Below are positions 35,308 to 45,192 of a DNA stretch of 64,000 bases, piece after piece (the stretch's first letter is position 1; every line of letters begins with the position of its first letter). The stretch is from Streptomyces sp. CB02400 (GTDB lineage Bacteria; Actinomycetota; Actinomycetes; Streptomycetales; Streptomycetaceae): assembly GCF_001905725.1 (NCBI RefSeq), contig NZ_LIWB01000012.1, positions 1-64,000 on the forward strand, read 5' to 3'. Made by a program: the position numbers and the translations under genes. Under the pieces are notes generated by a model. The model saw nothing but the letters and a program-made list of their open reading frames with translations. It did no database searches and was not told the origin of the DNA.

Positions 35308-36039
35308 ATGGTCGCGGACTACTACACCGCCTCCGCGGAGTTCTACGAGATGGTGGCCGCGCGCCACGTGCAGACGAGTGCCGGGCCTCTCACCGCCGCC
35401 CTGGCGGGAGTCGACACCACGCGCGGCCCCGTCGTCGAGATCGGTGCGGGCACGGGGCGGATCACCGCAGTCATCGCCCAGGCCCTGCTGGGCGTCCCGA
35501 TCATCGCTGCGGAGCCATCCGTTCCGATGCGGGCGATGCTCACGAGCCGGGTGTTCGGGGACGAGGACCTGCGGAAGCGGGTGACGGTCGTGGCGGAACC
35601 CGCTCAGGAGCTCACTCTGCCCGACACCGTCAGCGCGGTGGTGATCTTCGGTGTGGTCGGCCACCTCACCAAGGCCGAACGCGTCGACCTGTGGCGGAAC
35701 CTGCGCGGCAGACTGCCCGAGGGCGGACCGGTCATCGTGGAGCTGATGGGAGTCGGTACCGCCCGTCGTGTGCCGCCGTTCAGGATGCTGCGCGAGACGA
35801 TCGGCGAGCAGACCTACGAGTGGTGGACGGAGGCCGAACCCCTCGAGGGTGAAGTGATGCGCTGGCGGACGTCCTGGAAGGTCTTCCGCCGGGGCGAGTT
35901 GGTGCGCACCAGCTCCGACGCCTACGACTGGGAGAACCTCAGCCTCGAGCAGCTCGCGCGGGAGGCCGGAATGAGCAGCAGCCTGGTGAGCGCCGCGGGT
36001 GTTCCGGGCTCGCCGGAGATCGGCAAGCTGATCCGGTGA
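35308..36039 (+). CDS. SAM-dependent methyltransferase (metallophore tailoring)
   Basis: 243 residues, class I fold: VVEIGAGTGRITAVIAQAL (about 44-62), IIAAEPSVPMRAMLTSR, VIFGVVGHLTKAERVDLW, and a C-terminal signature YEWWTEAEPLEGEVMRWRTSW. The latter two segments match the methyltransferase half of the reductase fusion at 31-33 kb, so the two are recent paralogues. It lies 31 bp after the thioesterase gene and is probably cotranscribed. It likely N-, O- or C-methylates an intermediate; which position cannot be read. Confidence 0.88.
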   Translation: MVADYYTASAEFYEMVAARHVQTSAGPLTAALAGVDTTRGPVVEIGAGTGRITAVIAQALLGVPIIAAEPSVPMRAMLTSRVFGDEDLRKRVTVVAEPAQELTLPDTVSAVVIFGVVGHLTKAERVDLWRNLRGRLPEGGPVIVELMGVGTARRVPPFRMLRETIGEQTYEWWTEAEPLEGEVMRWRTSWKVFRRGELVRTSSDAYDWENLSLEQLAREAGMSSSLVSAAGVPGSPEIGKLIR

Positions 36040-36150
36040 CGGGGCGGCGACCAGGGCGCCCTCCGCTGTTGCCGTGTCACGGGCGGACCGCCGCCCTCGC
36101 GCGAGGACGGCCCATGGGCTCCCGAAGGGTCGACACCCAACCAATCGTAT

Positions 36151-36165
36151 TGACAATCGTTTTCA
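36151..36165 (+). promoter_or_regulatory. Zur box upstream of salicylate synthase (predicted)
   Basis: TGACAATCGTTTTCA, a strong match. It probably controls the salicylate synthase and, through it, the ABC pair downstream, although the start codon chosen is 435 bp away. Confidence 0.85.
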
Positions 36166-36600
36166 ATAGCGCTTGTATGGGTGGCGCTCGACCCGCCTTG
36201 TGGGGCCGTCCTCCTGCGGGTGCGGTGACGGGCCGGCCTTTCCCCCGCCGGGTACGTTCCGTCGAAGGGAGTGACCGCACGTGACGGAGGCAGCGATACG
36301 CCGCCGAACGTGCCGCCGGTCCCGCCCCGCCGCGCGAAAGGTCCGCCGGCCGACCGCCGTCAGCACGACAGGCCGGTACGCGGCCCGGGCGCCGGGCTCA
36401 CCCGGAGACGGGCTCCTCGGGGCGTGGTCACGGCGTCATCGTCGCCCGCGGGACCGCGCGGAGCCCGGCCGCCCGGACATCCCCCGGCCGCCCACTTCCC
36501 TCACCACCGCCGCGAGACGGTGCCGCGCCCCCTCATGGGGCGTCGGCCGCACCGTCACAGCCGTCGGCGCCCGCTGCCAACCGGAAAGCGAGAACCTCCC
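36166..36600 (+). other. Long leader between Zur box and salicylate synthase
   Basis: Two frames are open. One is in frame with the synthase (from about 36271); the other is an Arg-rich frame of about 107 codons (from about 36281) whose stop overlaps the synthase GTG as GTGA. Both are low-complexity and lack family similarity. This may be a leader peptide, a long 5' UTR, or a misplaced start; I could not decide. Confidence 0.4.
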
Positions 36601-37986
36601 GTGACCCACCGGGAATCCTTCCCCGAGCGCAAACTCACCTTCACCGGCGATCCCGTCGCCGTCGCCGCCGCTCTGTCCGCGAGCACCGACGCACCCCACC
36701 TCCTTTACGAGCAGGGCGGCTCCGTCACATGGAGTGAGGGCGAGTCCGTCGTGATCGAGGTGGACGAGACCTCCGTCAGGCTGCACGGCACGGACCTCGA
36801 GACCACGGAACTACCCGCGGGAGCTCACCCGTTGGCCACCGCCGGGGAACTCCTCCGGACACGGACCGACGGCGTCGGATCGGCGCACGGCTGGATCTCC
36901 TTCGAACTCGCCCACGCCTACCACGGGGGCGGCACGACCGGCGATCGGGCCCTCGCCCGGTTCGTCGTCCCGGAGCGCGAGATCGAACTGACGCCCACCG
37001 CAGCCGTACTGCGGGCCGACGGACCGGACGCACTCGACGCTCTGGAAAGACGGCTGCACACCGCCGCGGCCTCGGCCGGTGAGCCCGCCGCCGCGCGCGT
37101 CGCCGTCGACCTGGAGGAGCGAGCCGACCGGTACCGCACCGCCGTCGCCGACGTCGTACGCGCCATCCGCGCGGGGGAGCTGGACAAGGCCATCGTCTCC
37201 CGCACCGTGTCCGTGCCGGACGACATCGACCTTCCGGCCACCTATGTGGCGGGACGGCGCAGCCACCTGCCGGCCCGTTCCTTCCTGTTGCGGCACGGCG
37301 GGTGGGAGGCCGCCGGCTTCAGCCCCGAGATCGTGGCCCGGATCGACGCCGACGGCCTCGTCACGGCCCAGCCGCTGGCCGGCACCCGCGCGCTGACCGG
37401 CGACTCCGACGCGGACGCCGCCCGCCGCGCCGAACTCCACCGCGACGCCAAGGAGGTGTACGAGCACGCCGTCTCCGTACGCTTGGTGCAGGAGGAGCTG
37501 AACACGGTGTGCCTGCCGGAGTCGGTGCGCACCGAGGAGTTCATGGCCGTGGAGGAACGGGGCAGCGTGCAGCACCTCGCCTCCCGGCTGCGGGGCCGGC
37601 TCACGCCCGGCCACGACCGGTGGGACGCGCTCGCCGCGCTGTTCCCCGCGGTGACCGCTTCCGGCATACCCAAGGGGCCCGCGCTCGCGGCGATCAGCCG
37701 TGCCGAGGAACAGGAGCGCGGACTGTACAGCGGCGCGGTCGTGCGGCTGGAGGCCGACGGCACCTTGGACGCGGCGTTGGTGCTGCGCACCGTCCTGCGC
37801 CGCGGCGACCGGACCTGGCTGCGCGCCGGGGCCGGCATCGTGGCGGGCTCCAACCCGGAACGGGAGCTGGAGGAGACCAGGGAGAAGCTCCGGGCGGTCA
37901 GTGGTCATCTGGTGCCCTCCACCCCGGTAACGGGCGCGGGCGACAGCATCCCGGCACCCGTGACCACCTCCGTGACGGCTACCTGA
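36601..37986 (+). CDS. Salicylate synthase (MbtI/Irp9/YbtS family)
   Basis: 461 residues from the GTG at 36601, the usual length for the family. Signatures of chorismate-utilising enzymes: IRAGELDKAIVSRTV, GFSPEIVARI, PLAGTRAL, DAKEVYEHAVSV, GSVQHLASRLRGRL, FPAVTASGIPKGPAL, GLYSGAVVRL, AALVLRTVLR. This family converts chorismate through isochorismate to salicylate plus pyruvate in one protein. It supplies the starter acid for the salicyl-AMP ligase at 16-17.7 kb. A Zur box stands 435 bp upstream. Isochorismate synthase alone is an alternative, but similarity is to the bifunctional group. Confidence 0.9.
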   Translation: MTHRESFPERKLTFTGDPVAVAAALSASTDAPHLLYEQGGSVTWSEGESVVIEVDETSVRLHGTDLETTELPAGAHPLATAGELLRTRTDGVGSAHGWISFELAHAYHGGGTTGDRALARFVVPEREIELTPTAAVLRADGPDALDALERRLHTAAASAGEPAAARVAVDLEERADRYRTAVADVVRAIRAGELDKAIVSRTVSVPDDIDLPATYVAGRRSHLPARSFLLRHGGWEAAGFSPEIVARIDADGLVTAQPLAGTRALTGDSDADAARRAELHRDAKEVYEHAVSVRLVQEELNTVCLPESVRTEEFMAVEERGSVQHLASRLRGRLTPGHDRWDALAALFPAVTASGIPKGPALAAISRAEEQERGLYSGAVVRLEADGTLDAALVLRTVLRRGDRTWLRAGAGIVAGSNPERELEETREKLRAVSGHLVPSTPVTGAGDSIPAPVTTSVTAT

Positions 37987-38418
37987 GCCGGGCCGGGCGC
38001 CTTCGCGCATGGTGATCGCCGGAACAGGCCGGGGCCACGTCGGCGCCGTCCGTCATGCCCCGGCGGGGTCCGCCTTCGCCGAGCATGCCGGGGCGCCGTT
38101 GTCACCGACGAGGCCGTGCAGGCGCCCGACCACACCGGCATCGTCCGTACGGTTGTCCGCTCCGGCGCCGCCGGAGGTTCCGGTGACTGCGGCACCGTCC
38201 GCGCGACGCCGCACCGCGGCACGCATGTCCTGCGGAAGCGCCGCCCGATCCACGCCGACAACCCGGGGAAGGCCCGCGACGGCGGCGGCTGCCCGGGCCG
38301 GTCCACCGTGACCGATGTGCCCACCGACCACTTCGGCGTCATCGGACCGCCACACGTCCACACGGCCGCCGAGCACCGCCGCGGCCGGGCCGGGGACAGC
38401 AAGGGAGAAGACACCCCG
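37987..38418. other. Spacer between salicylate synthase and ABC pair
   Basis: About 430 bp with no supported gene. The open frame joined to the ABC gene here has no membrane or ATPase character and is treated as non-coding. No Zur palindrome was found. Confidence 0.45.
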
Positions 38419-40284
38419 ATGACCACGACCACCACCACCGAACCCGCGACCGCCCCCGAGCAGCAGTCCGGACCCCCGTCGGCCACCGCCGACCGCGACG
38501 AACGGCGGCGCACCGCCGACGCCCTGCGTGAACTGCGCCGACCCGTCGTCCGGATGACCCGGTTCGGCATCGCGCTGGGCGCGATCGGCGCCGTCACCAC
38601 CCTGGTGCCCTTCGTCGGCATCGCCGAGATCGGCCGGGTCCTGCTCGCCGAGGGCCCCCTGGACCGCGACCGGGTGGCCACCGCGGCCGTCGTCGTCACC
38701 GTGGCCCTGGTCGTCGGCTGGAGCTGCACCGGCGCCGCCCTGTGGATCACCCACCTGGCGGACGGCCGGCTCCAGGCCGACCTGCGGCGCCGTATGGTGG
38801 CCAAGCTCGGCCGGGTACCGCTGGGCTGGTACTCGTCCACCACCTCCGGACAGGTCCGCAAGGCCGCCCAGGAGGACATCGACGACCTGCACCATCTGAC
38901 CGCCCACCACGACGTCGAACTGGCCGGCGCGATCGCGCTGCCGCTCGCCGGACTCGGCTACCTGGTGTGGGTCGACTGGCGGCTCGCCCTGCTGGCACTC
39001 GCCACCCTGCCGGTCTACTTCACCGCGTACGCCTTCATGATGCGCGGCTTCGCCGAGAAGATGACCGCGGTGGACACCGCCTTCGGCCGGGTCGGCGCCG
39101 CCGTCGTGGAGTTCGTGCACGGCATCGGCGTCGTCAAGGTGTTCGGCGGCACCCGTCGCGTCCACGCCGGGTACCGGGAGGCCGTGCACGCCTACGGCGA
39201 CCAGTACGCGGGCTGGGTCCGGCCGGTGCTGAGACTGGACGCGTACACCTCCATGGCCCTGTCCGTGCCGGTGATCTCCGTCGTCGGACTGGCCGGCGGC
39301 ATCTGGTTCACGCACGAGGGCTGGGTCACCCCCGCCGACGTCCTCGCCGAGGTGCTCGTCGCCGCCGTCCTGCCCACCACCCTGCTCACCCTCAACCATG
39401 GCTTGACCGCGCAGCGCAAGGCCGTGGCCGCCGCCGGACGCATCACCGCGCTGCTGGACATCCCCGAACTCCCCGTCACCGACCGGCCGCAGAAGCCGAA
39501 CGGCAACGACGTCGTGCTCGACGGGGTCGTCTTCGGTTACGCCCCCGGCCGGCCCGTGCTCCACGGCATCGACCTGACCTGCCGGGCCGGTACCGTCACC
39601 GCCCTGGTCGGCGGCTCCGGCGCGGGCAAGTCCACCCTCGCGGCCCTCGTTCCCAGGTTCCACGACGTGGACGCCGGCGCGGTCCGCATCGGCGGCACCG
39701 ACGTCCGCGACATCGCGTCCGAGGAGTTGTACCGGCACGTCGGGTTCGTCCTGCAGGACGTGCAGCTGCTGCACGGCACGGTCGCCGACAACCTGCGCCT
39801 GGGCCGTCCCGACGCCACCGACGACGACCTCGTCGCCGCCGCGACCGCCGCCCGCATCCACGAGCGCGTCACGAGGCTGCCGCGCGGCTACGACTCGGTC
39901 GTCGGCGAGGACGCCCGCTTCTCCGGCGGTGAGGCGCAGCGCCTCACCATCGCCCGCGCCCTGCTCGCCGACGCGCCCGTCCTCGTCCTCGACGAGGCCA
40001 CCGCCTACGCCGACCCGGAGTCCGAGGCGGAGATCCAGGACGCCCTGTCCACCCTGGTGCGGGGCCGCACCGTCCTGGTGGTCGCCCACCGCCTGTCCAC
40101 CATCACCGGCGCCGACCGCATCGTCGTCCTGGACGCGGGCCGGGTCGTCGAGCAGGGCACGCACACCGAACTGCTCGCCGCTGAGGGCCGCTATGCCCGC
40201 ATGTGGGCGGCCCACCGCCCCGCCGACGCGCCCGGCGCCGAGCCGAACGAGGGCACCGAGGAGACCGAGGAGACCGCCCGATGA
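38419..40284 (+). CDS. ABC transporter with fused membrane and ATPase domains (IrtA/YbtP-like)
   Basis: 621 residues from ATG 38419 (GGGAGAAG upstream). N-terminal six-TM exporter-fold domain (about 45-330), then ATPase: Walker A GGSGAGKSTLA, Q-loop FVLQDVQLLHGTV, signature FSGGEAQRLTIA, Walker B VLVLDEATAYAD, H-loop VAHRLS. The signature FSGGE and the pairing with a second such gene are those of the IrtA/IrtB and YbtP/YbtQ siderophore transporters, which import despite an exporter fold; export is also possible. It ends in an acidic tail. It overlaps the partner gene as ATGA and forms a heterodimer with it. Confidence 0.9.
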   Translation: MTTTTTTEPATAPEQQSGPPSATADRDERRRTADALRELRRPVVRMTRFGIALGAIGAVTTLVPFVGIAEIGRVLLAEGPLDRDRVATAAVVVTVALVVGWSCTGAALWITHLADGRLQADLRRRMVAKLGRVPLGWYSSTTSGQVRKAAQEDIDDLHHLTAHHDVELAGAIALPLAGLGYLVWVDWRLALLALATLPVYFTAYAFMMRGFAEKMTAVDTAFGRVGAAVVEFVHGIGVVKVFGGTRRVHAGYREAVHAYGDQYAGWVRPVLRLDAYTSMALSVPVISVVGLAGGIWFTHEGWVTPADVLAEVLVAAVLPTTLLTLNHGLTAQRKAVAAAGRITALLDIPELPVTDRPQKPNGNDVVLDGVVFGYAPGRPVLHGIDLTCRAGTVTALVGGSGAGKSTLAALVPRFHDVDAGAVRIGGTDVRDIASEELYRHVGFVLQDVQLLHGTVADNLRLGRPDATDDDLVAAATAARIHERVTRLPRGYDSVVGEDARFSGGEAQRLTIARALLADAPVLVLDEATAYADPESEAEIQDALSTLVRGRTVLVVAHRLSTITGADRIVVLDAGRVVEQGTHTELLAAEGRYARMWAAHRPADAPGAEPNEGTEETEETAR

Positions 40285-42035
40285 TCCGCCACCTGGCCAC
40301 CGTCCTGGGGCCCGACCACCGGGGTGCCCTACGCCGCTACTTCGCCTGGCTGGTCGCCTACGCGGTCCTGGAAGGCGTCGCCATGGCCTTCCTGGTGCCC
40401 GTGCTGCGCTCGGTCTTCGACGGCGACACCGCCGGAGCCCTGCGGCACCTGGCGGTGCTCACGGTCCTCGTCGTGGTCACCTGCGTCGCCCGCTACCAGC
40501 AGGCCATGCGGGGTTTCGGGCTGGCCGTCGTCACCCTCACCACCTTGCACGACCGGCTGGGCGACCACCTGGTCCGGCTGCCGCTGGGCTGGTTCACCTC
40601 CGAGAAGGTGGGCCGCGTCGCGCGCAGCGCCACCACCGGCACCCTCACCGTCACCAACGTCTTCGCCCACCAGCTCACCCCCCTCGTCAGCGGCATCGTC
40701 ACCCCCGCCACCGTCGCCCTCGTCATGCTCGTCCTGGACTGGCGCCTCGGTCTGGTCCTGGTGGCCTGCGCCCCGCTGCTGTACGCCACCCACCGCTGGT
40801 CCGCCGCCTGGGTCGGCCGCAGCGAACGGCAGCGGGACGCCGCCGACGCCCTCGCCGGCAACCGGGTGGTGGAGTTCGCGCGGGCGCAGAAGACCCTGCG
40901 GGCCTTCGGCCGCGATCGCGAGGGTTACGCCCCGCTGGAGGCCGCGGTGGAGGAACGCAGCAAGGCGGGCGGCCGGATGCTCGCCGAGACCATGCCCCGG
41001 CTGCTCGCAGGCGGCCTCGCCGTCCAGCTGTGCTTCGCCGCCCTGGTGGCCACCGGCGTGACCCTGGCCCTGCACGACGCCGTGGAGCCCGCCGCCCTGG
41101 TCGCGCTCCTCGCGCTCGCCGCCCGGTTCGTCGGCCCGCTGTCGGAGGCGGCCGGCATGAGCGGCATGCTGCGCGTGGCCGACAACGACCTCGGCAGGAT
41201 CGCCGCCCTGCTGGACGAGCCGCCCCTGCCCGACACGGGCAGCAGCGCCGTCCTCGACCGCCCCGGCGAGATCGCCTTCGAGAACGTCGCCTTCGGCTAC
41301 GGCGACGGGAACCCGGTGTTGCGGGACGTCTCCCTGCGTGTCCCGCCGCGCACCATGACCGCGGTGGTCGGCGCGTCCGGTGCCGGCAAGACCACCCTGG
41401 TCCGGCTCATCGCCCGCTTCTTCGACGTGGACGCCGGATCGGTCCGCGTCGGCGGCACCGACGTGCGCGAGATGCCCGTGGAACGGTTGATGGCCCAGAT
41501 CTCCGTGGTCCAGCAGGACGTGTACCTCTTCGACGACACCCTGGAGGGCAACATCCGCGTCGGCCGGCCCGACGCCACCGGCGAGGAGGTACGCGAGGCG
41601 GCCCGGATCGCCGGCGTAGACGAGATCGTCGAGCGGCTGCCGGACGGCCTGGCCACTCGCGTCGGCGAGGGCGGAACCTCCCTGTCCGGCGGCGAACGGC
41701 AACGTGTCTCCGTCGCCCGCGCCGTCCTCAAGCGCGCGCCCGTCGTCCTGCTCGACGAGGCCACCGCCGCCCTCGACCCGGAGAACGAGAAGTACGTGCA
41801 GCAGGCCCTGCGGACCCTGATGCGTGACTCCACCCTGCTGGTGATCGCCCACCAGCTGTCCACCGTCGTGGCCGCCGACCAGATCCTCGTCCTGGACGAG
41901 GGCCGGATCAGCGAGCGCGGCACCCACGAGGAACTGCTCGCCGTCGACGGCCTCTACGCCCGCTTCTGGGAGCGGCGCCGCCGCAGCCGCGGCTGGCGCC
42001 TGGTACCGGCCGGCACGGCGGAGGCGACCCGGTGA
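40281..42035 (+). CDS. ABC transporter with fused membrane and ATPase domains (IrtB/YbtQ-like)
   Basis: 584 residues. Six-TM domain followed by ATPase: Walker A GASGAGKTTLVRL, VVQQDVYLFDDTLEGNI, signature LSGGERQRVSVA, Walker B VVLLDEATAALD, H-loop IAHQLS (Q in place of the usual R/T neighbours). It is the partner of the preceding gene. Together they would move the metallophore or its metal complex across the membrane. With the two peptide-type importers, this window encodes three ABC systems for one apparent task. Confidence 0.9.
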   Translation: MIRHLATVLGPDHRGALRRYFAWLVAYAVLEGVAMAFLVPVLRSVFDGDTAGALRHLAVLTVLVVVTCVARYQQAMRGFGLAVVTLTTLHDRLGDHLVRLPLGWFTSEKVGRVARSATTGTLTVTNVFAHQLTPLVSGIVTPATVALVMLVLDWRLGLVLVACAPLLYATHRWSAAWVGRSERQRDAADALAGNRVVEFARAQKTLRAFGRDREGYAPLEAAVEERSKAGGRMLAETMPRLLAGGLAVQLCFAALVATGVTLALHDAVEPAALVALLALAARFVGPLSEAAGMSGMLRVADNDLGRIAALLDEPPLPDTGSSAVLDRPGEIAFENVAFGYGDGNPVLRDVSLRVPPRTMTAVVGASGAGKTTLVRLIARFFDVDAGSVRVGGTDVREMPVERLMAQISVVQQDVYLFDDTLEGNIRVGRPDATGEEVREAARIAGVDEIVERLPDGLATRVGEGGTSLSGGERQRVSVARAVLKRAPVVLLDEATAALDPENEKYVQQALRTLMRDSTLLVIAHQLSTVVAADQILVLDEGRISERGTHEELLAVDGLYARFWERRRRSRGWRLVPAGTAEATR

Positions 42036-42284
42036 TCGGCCCGGCCGCGGTTACGGGCGGCTACGAGGACGTGGAACGCCGGCCCGTCCGAGCCGGGTGC
42101 CCGGCTCGGCTCGGAAGGAGAGGCGGAGACCGTCACGGCGTAACGTGCGGCGGTGTGAGCACGGTGGGACGGTCCGTTGCCGAAACGGCAAGGGAACTGG
42201 CGCGCGGGTGGTGCCTGCGACGACAGCGACGAGCGATTCCGCCTCGCGGAGCGCCGAAGGCGGTCGTGGTGGAAGGGGAGCCCC

Positions 42285-42959
42285 ATGGCGCAGCAGCCCC
42301 AAGGCCCCACAGCAGCCGACCTCGCCGCGCAGAAGCCCGAAGAGTTCTGGGAGAAGCTCTATCACCGACGTGCGGACGACACCGTGGCCTGGGGAGCCCG
42401 CGTCAACCCGGTGCTGGCGGAGACGGCCGTCACGCTGGCGCCCGGAGCCGCGCTCGACCTCGGGTGTGGGACAGGTGGCGACACCTTGTGGCTCGCCCGC
42501 CGCGGTTGGCGGGTCACGGCGGTGGACATCTCGCCCACCGCCGTGGAACGGGTCGCCGACCATGCCAGGGCCCAGGGCCTCGGCGAGCCGGTCACGACCC
42601 AGCGCCACGATCTGGCTCGGACGTTCCCGGCCGGAAAGTTCGACCTGATTTCGGCCCAGTACTTCCACACGCCGTACGAACTGCCCCGCGACTCCATTCT
42701 CCGCGCCGCAGCACGGGCTCTGCGCCCGGGTGGAAGGCTTCTCGTCGTCGACCACGGATCCATCGCTCCCTGGTCATGGAACCAGGACCAGGACACGCAC
42801 TTCCCCACTTCGGACGAGGTGTACGCCGGACTCGCCCTGCCGTCCTCCGGCTGGGCCGTCGAACGAGCCGACACGCCGCGACGCGAGGCAACCGGGCCAG
42901 GCGGACAGGTCGCCACGGTCACCGACCACGTCCTCCTCGTCCGCCGGGCGGACGGCTGA
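42285..42959 (+). CDS. Class I SAM-dependent methyltransferase (TehB/thiopurine-type)
   Basis: 224 residues. KPEEFWEKLYHRRADDTVAW, motif I ALDLGCGTGGDTLWLARRGW, VTAVDISPTAVERVADHA, and FDLISAQYFHTPYEL. The start ATG at 42285 follows GGAAGGGGAG. A 249-bp spacer separates it from the ABC pair. This family includes thiol, tellurite and thiopurine methyltransferases, so detoxification as well as tailoring is possible. No Zur box is seen directly before it. Confidence 0.85.
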   Translation: MAQQPQGPTAADLAAQKPEEFWEKLYHRRADDTVAWGARVNPVLAETAVTLAPGAALDLGCGTGGDTLWLARRGWRVTAVDISPTAVERVADHARAQGLGEPVTTQRHDLARTFPAGKFDLISAQYFHTPYELPRDSILRAAARALRPGGRLLVVDHGSIAPWSWNQDQDTHFPTSDEVYAGLALPSSGWAVERADTPRREATGPGGQVATVTDHVLLVRRADG

Positions 42960-43615
42960 GGCTCCTCCCCGCTCGTCGCGCCGCAACCGGTGGCCGAGAG
43001 CCCACGCTCCGGAGCGCCGCGGGAGTCTCGCCGCCCGCACCATGCCGGACGCCACGGAACCCGTGAGTGACGCGGCCGTCGTCCCCGGCTCACAGCCGTC
43101 GCACGGCCCGCGGGAACCGCACCGTCGCCGATCTCGTCGCAGCCGCTCTCAACCGCTGGGCGGGTAGGACACGCCGCAGCGCCGGGGCACGGTACGTGTC
43201 GCGACCTGGGGCCGGTGGAAATCTTCCCCCCACCGGCCCCGAACGGTCACGTTCCCCCGAGGAACAAGTACTCGCTGAACCAGGCCGCCCCCCTTCCCGA
43301 CGCGGCTCCTCCGCGGGCCCTGCCGCCCGACCACCCGCCGACTCAGATGCACCGGCGGCGGCCGCGGACCACCGGCTGGTGACCAACCTGCTCGATCCTG
43401 CTCGATGCCCGCCGCTGTCCGGCCCGACGGCTGGGCCCAGACCCGCACCGGATCTGCTTCATGGGTGACCGCAAGGTGCCCGACCGCCCGCTCGAACGGG
43501 CCGAAGACCGCACTCGGCCCGACCCGCCCTCGCCGGCGGCCGAACCGTCCCCGTCCAACGACCTCGACCCGCGGGCCCGTGAAGCAACAGCCTGGGGCTT
43601 AGCAGCACGTGTAGA
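42960..43615. other. Spacer with a strong hairpin, no gene supported
   Basis: About 650 bp between the methyltransferase and the PLP operon. Open frames are Pro/Arg-rich without similarity. It contains the terminator-like stem at 43208-43240. Confidence 0.45.
43208..43240 (+). terminator. Strong GC hairpin
   Basis: An 11-bp perfect stem (GGGGCCGGTGG and its complement) with an 11-nt loop. It is downstream of the methyltransferase gene and may close the metallophore operon. There is no T-run. Confidence 0.5.
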
Positions 43616-43630
43616 TGGAAACGACTACTC
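43616..43630 (+). promoter_or_regulatory. Weak Zur-like half site before the PLP operon
   Basis: TGGAAACGACTACTC matches the left arm of the box at 47748-47762 read on its minus strand (TGGAAACGATTATCA), but the right arm has decayed. It lies 57 bp before the GTG of the first PLP gene. It could be a low-affinity Zur site or chance. Confidence 0.3.
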
Positions 43631-43686
43631 CGAAACGGTCGTCGTGACGACGAATCGACGACCGGCCGACGTGGGGAGGGTACTTC

Positions 43687-45192
43687 GTGAAGGACGCGCC
43701 CTTGTATCTGAGGCCGCGGGTGGATCCACCGCTGGCCTCGCTGCTGGGGGATGTGCCGTTCCTGCACTCGCTGGTCGACGTACTCGGCTCGCCGCTCAAC
43801 GTGCTGCTCCCGGAGGTCGTCGCCGACAACGCCGAACGTTTCCGGTCCGTCTACCGCCGCCACCGCCTCGCCGGCCGGGTGTACTTCGCACACAAGGCGA
43901 ATCGTTCCAGCGCCCTGGTGAGGAGGCTGGCCGCCTGTGATCCGGCCGCCGTCGGGATCGACGTGGCCTCTCTGGAGGAGTTACGGCATGCATTGAGCTG
44001 CGGATTCACGGGCAACCGGGTGATGGCCACCGGTCCCAAGGACCGGGAGTTCCTGTGGCTGGCGGCCAGGGTGGGAGCGACGGTCAACCTGGACTCGGCC
44101 GGCGAGCTGGAGCAACTGGCGGAGCTCGTCCGGACGTACGGACTGGGCCGGGTGGACGTGCTGGCGCGCTTGTCGGGGTTCGAGTCGGACACCGGGCACG
44201 GCGGTGTCGGCACGCGGGTGCTGTCGCGCCGCAGCCGCTTCGGTACGCCGGTCGCCGAGATCGACGAGCTGTGGGCGGCGCTGGAGCGGCATCAGGACGC
44301 CGTCATACTGACCGGTCTGGCATACCACCTGGACACCACCGGGCTGGAGGAGAAGGTCCGGGCGCTGGAGCGTTGCGTGCTGGCGATGGACGAGTGCCGG
44401 GCGCGGGGCCTGGCGCCGCGCGTCGTCGACGTCGGTGGGGGGTTCGGGGTCGGTTACGTCGCCGAGGCCGGCGAGTGGGAGCGGTGGACCACCGCGCTGA
44501 GCGAGGCGGTGCTCGGCGTGCGGCCGCCCCTGACCTGGCGCGGTCACGGCTACGGGTTGCGCAACGAGGGCGGCACGGTACGTGGCGCGGCGGCCCTGTA
44601 CCCTGCCCACCGACCCGTCGCCGGGCCGGGCTATCTCGACCAACTGCTCTCGCTTCCCGCCCCGGTCCTGGGCCGGCCGCCCGCCACGCTCCTGCTGGAG
44701 CACCTGAACGACCTGTACGTCGAACCGGGGCGCGCCCTCGTCGACCAGTGCGGACTGTCACTGGCCCGAGTGCTGGACGTACGACCCGTGGGTGTCGGCC
44801 ACACCCGTCACCTGGTGCGCCTCGGCATGAACGCCGGGGACGTGAGTCTGGAGGAGCACGGGGTTCTCGTCGACCCCGTGCTGCTGCCCCGCGGTGACCT
44901 TCGGGACGAGGCGGCGGACGACGGACCGGTCGGCGTCCACCTCGTCGGCAATCTCTGCCTGGAGGCCGACCTGATCACCCGTCGGCTGGTCTTCCTGCCC
45001 CGCCTGCCACGTGCCGGGGATCTGCTGGCCTTCGTCAACACCGCCGGTTACGTCATGGACTTCCACGCCCATCACGCGCAGCGACAGCCTGTCGCGCGGA
45101 CAGTGGCGGTCACGGAAGAGGGCGGTGCCCGGCGTTGGTGTCTGGACGAGGACTACTGGCCGCTCACACACCCGCAGGGAGTGCCGTCATGA
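43687..45192 (+). CDS. Fold-type III PLP-dependent decarboxylase-like enzyme (DAP/ornithine decarboxylase superfamily, Y4yA-like)
   Basis: 501 residues. The PLP lysine is K70 in VYFAHKANRSSAL, the start of an alanine racemase-like barrel. Phosphate-binding VVDVGGGFGVGY (about 240-251), EPGRALVDQCGLS, and a C-terminal beta domain with NLCLEADLI and FVNTAGYVMDF at the places of the C-E-x-D and G-A-Y elements of diaminopimelate decarboxylase. It is too divergent and too long for lysine biosynthesis. GTG start with GGGGAGGG upstream. It overlaps the cysteine synthase-like gene as ATGA. SbnH, which decarboxylates an intermediate in staphyloferrin B synthesis, belongs to the same superfamily. The substrate here is unknown. 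Confidence 0.85.
   Translation: MKDAPLYLRPRVDPPLASLLGDVPFLHSLVDVLGSPLNVLLPEVVADNAERFRSVYRRHRLAGRVYFAHKANRSSALVRRLAACDPAAVGIDVASLEELRHALSCGFTGNRVMATGPKDREFLWLAARVGATVNLDSAGELEQLAELVRTYGLGRVDVLARLSGFESDTGHGGVGTRVLSRRSRFGTPVAEIDELWAALERHQDAVILTGLAYHLDTTGLEEKVRALERCVLAMDECRARGLAPRVVDVGGGFGVGYVAEAGEWERWTTALSEAVLGVRPPLTWRGHGYGLRNEGGTVRGAAALYPAHRPVAGPGYLDQLLSLPAPVLGRPPATLLLEHLNDLYVEPGRALVDQCGLSLARVLDVRPVGVGHTRHLVRLGMNAGDVSLEEHGVLVDPVLLPRGDLRDEAADDGPVGVHLVGNLCLEADLITRRLVFLPRLPRAGDLLAFVNTAGYVMDFHAHHAQRQPVARTVAVTEEGGARRWCLDEDYWPLTHPQGVPS

Noticed and set aside
36271..36600. 110-residue N-terminal extension of the salicylate synthase
   Set aside because: Low-complexity and absent from the family; the GTG at 36601 gives the normal length. 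Kept only as a leader note.
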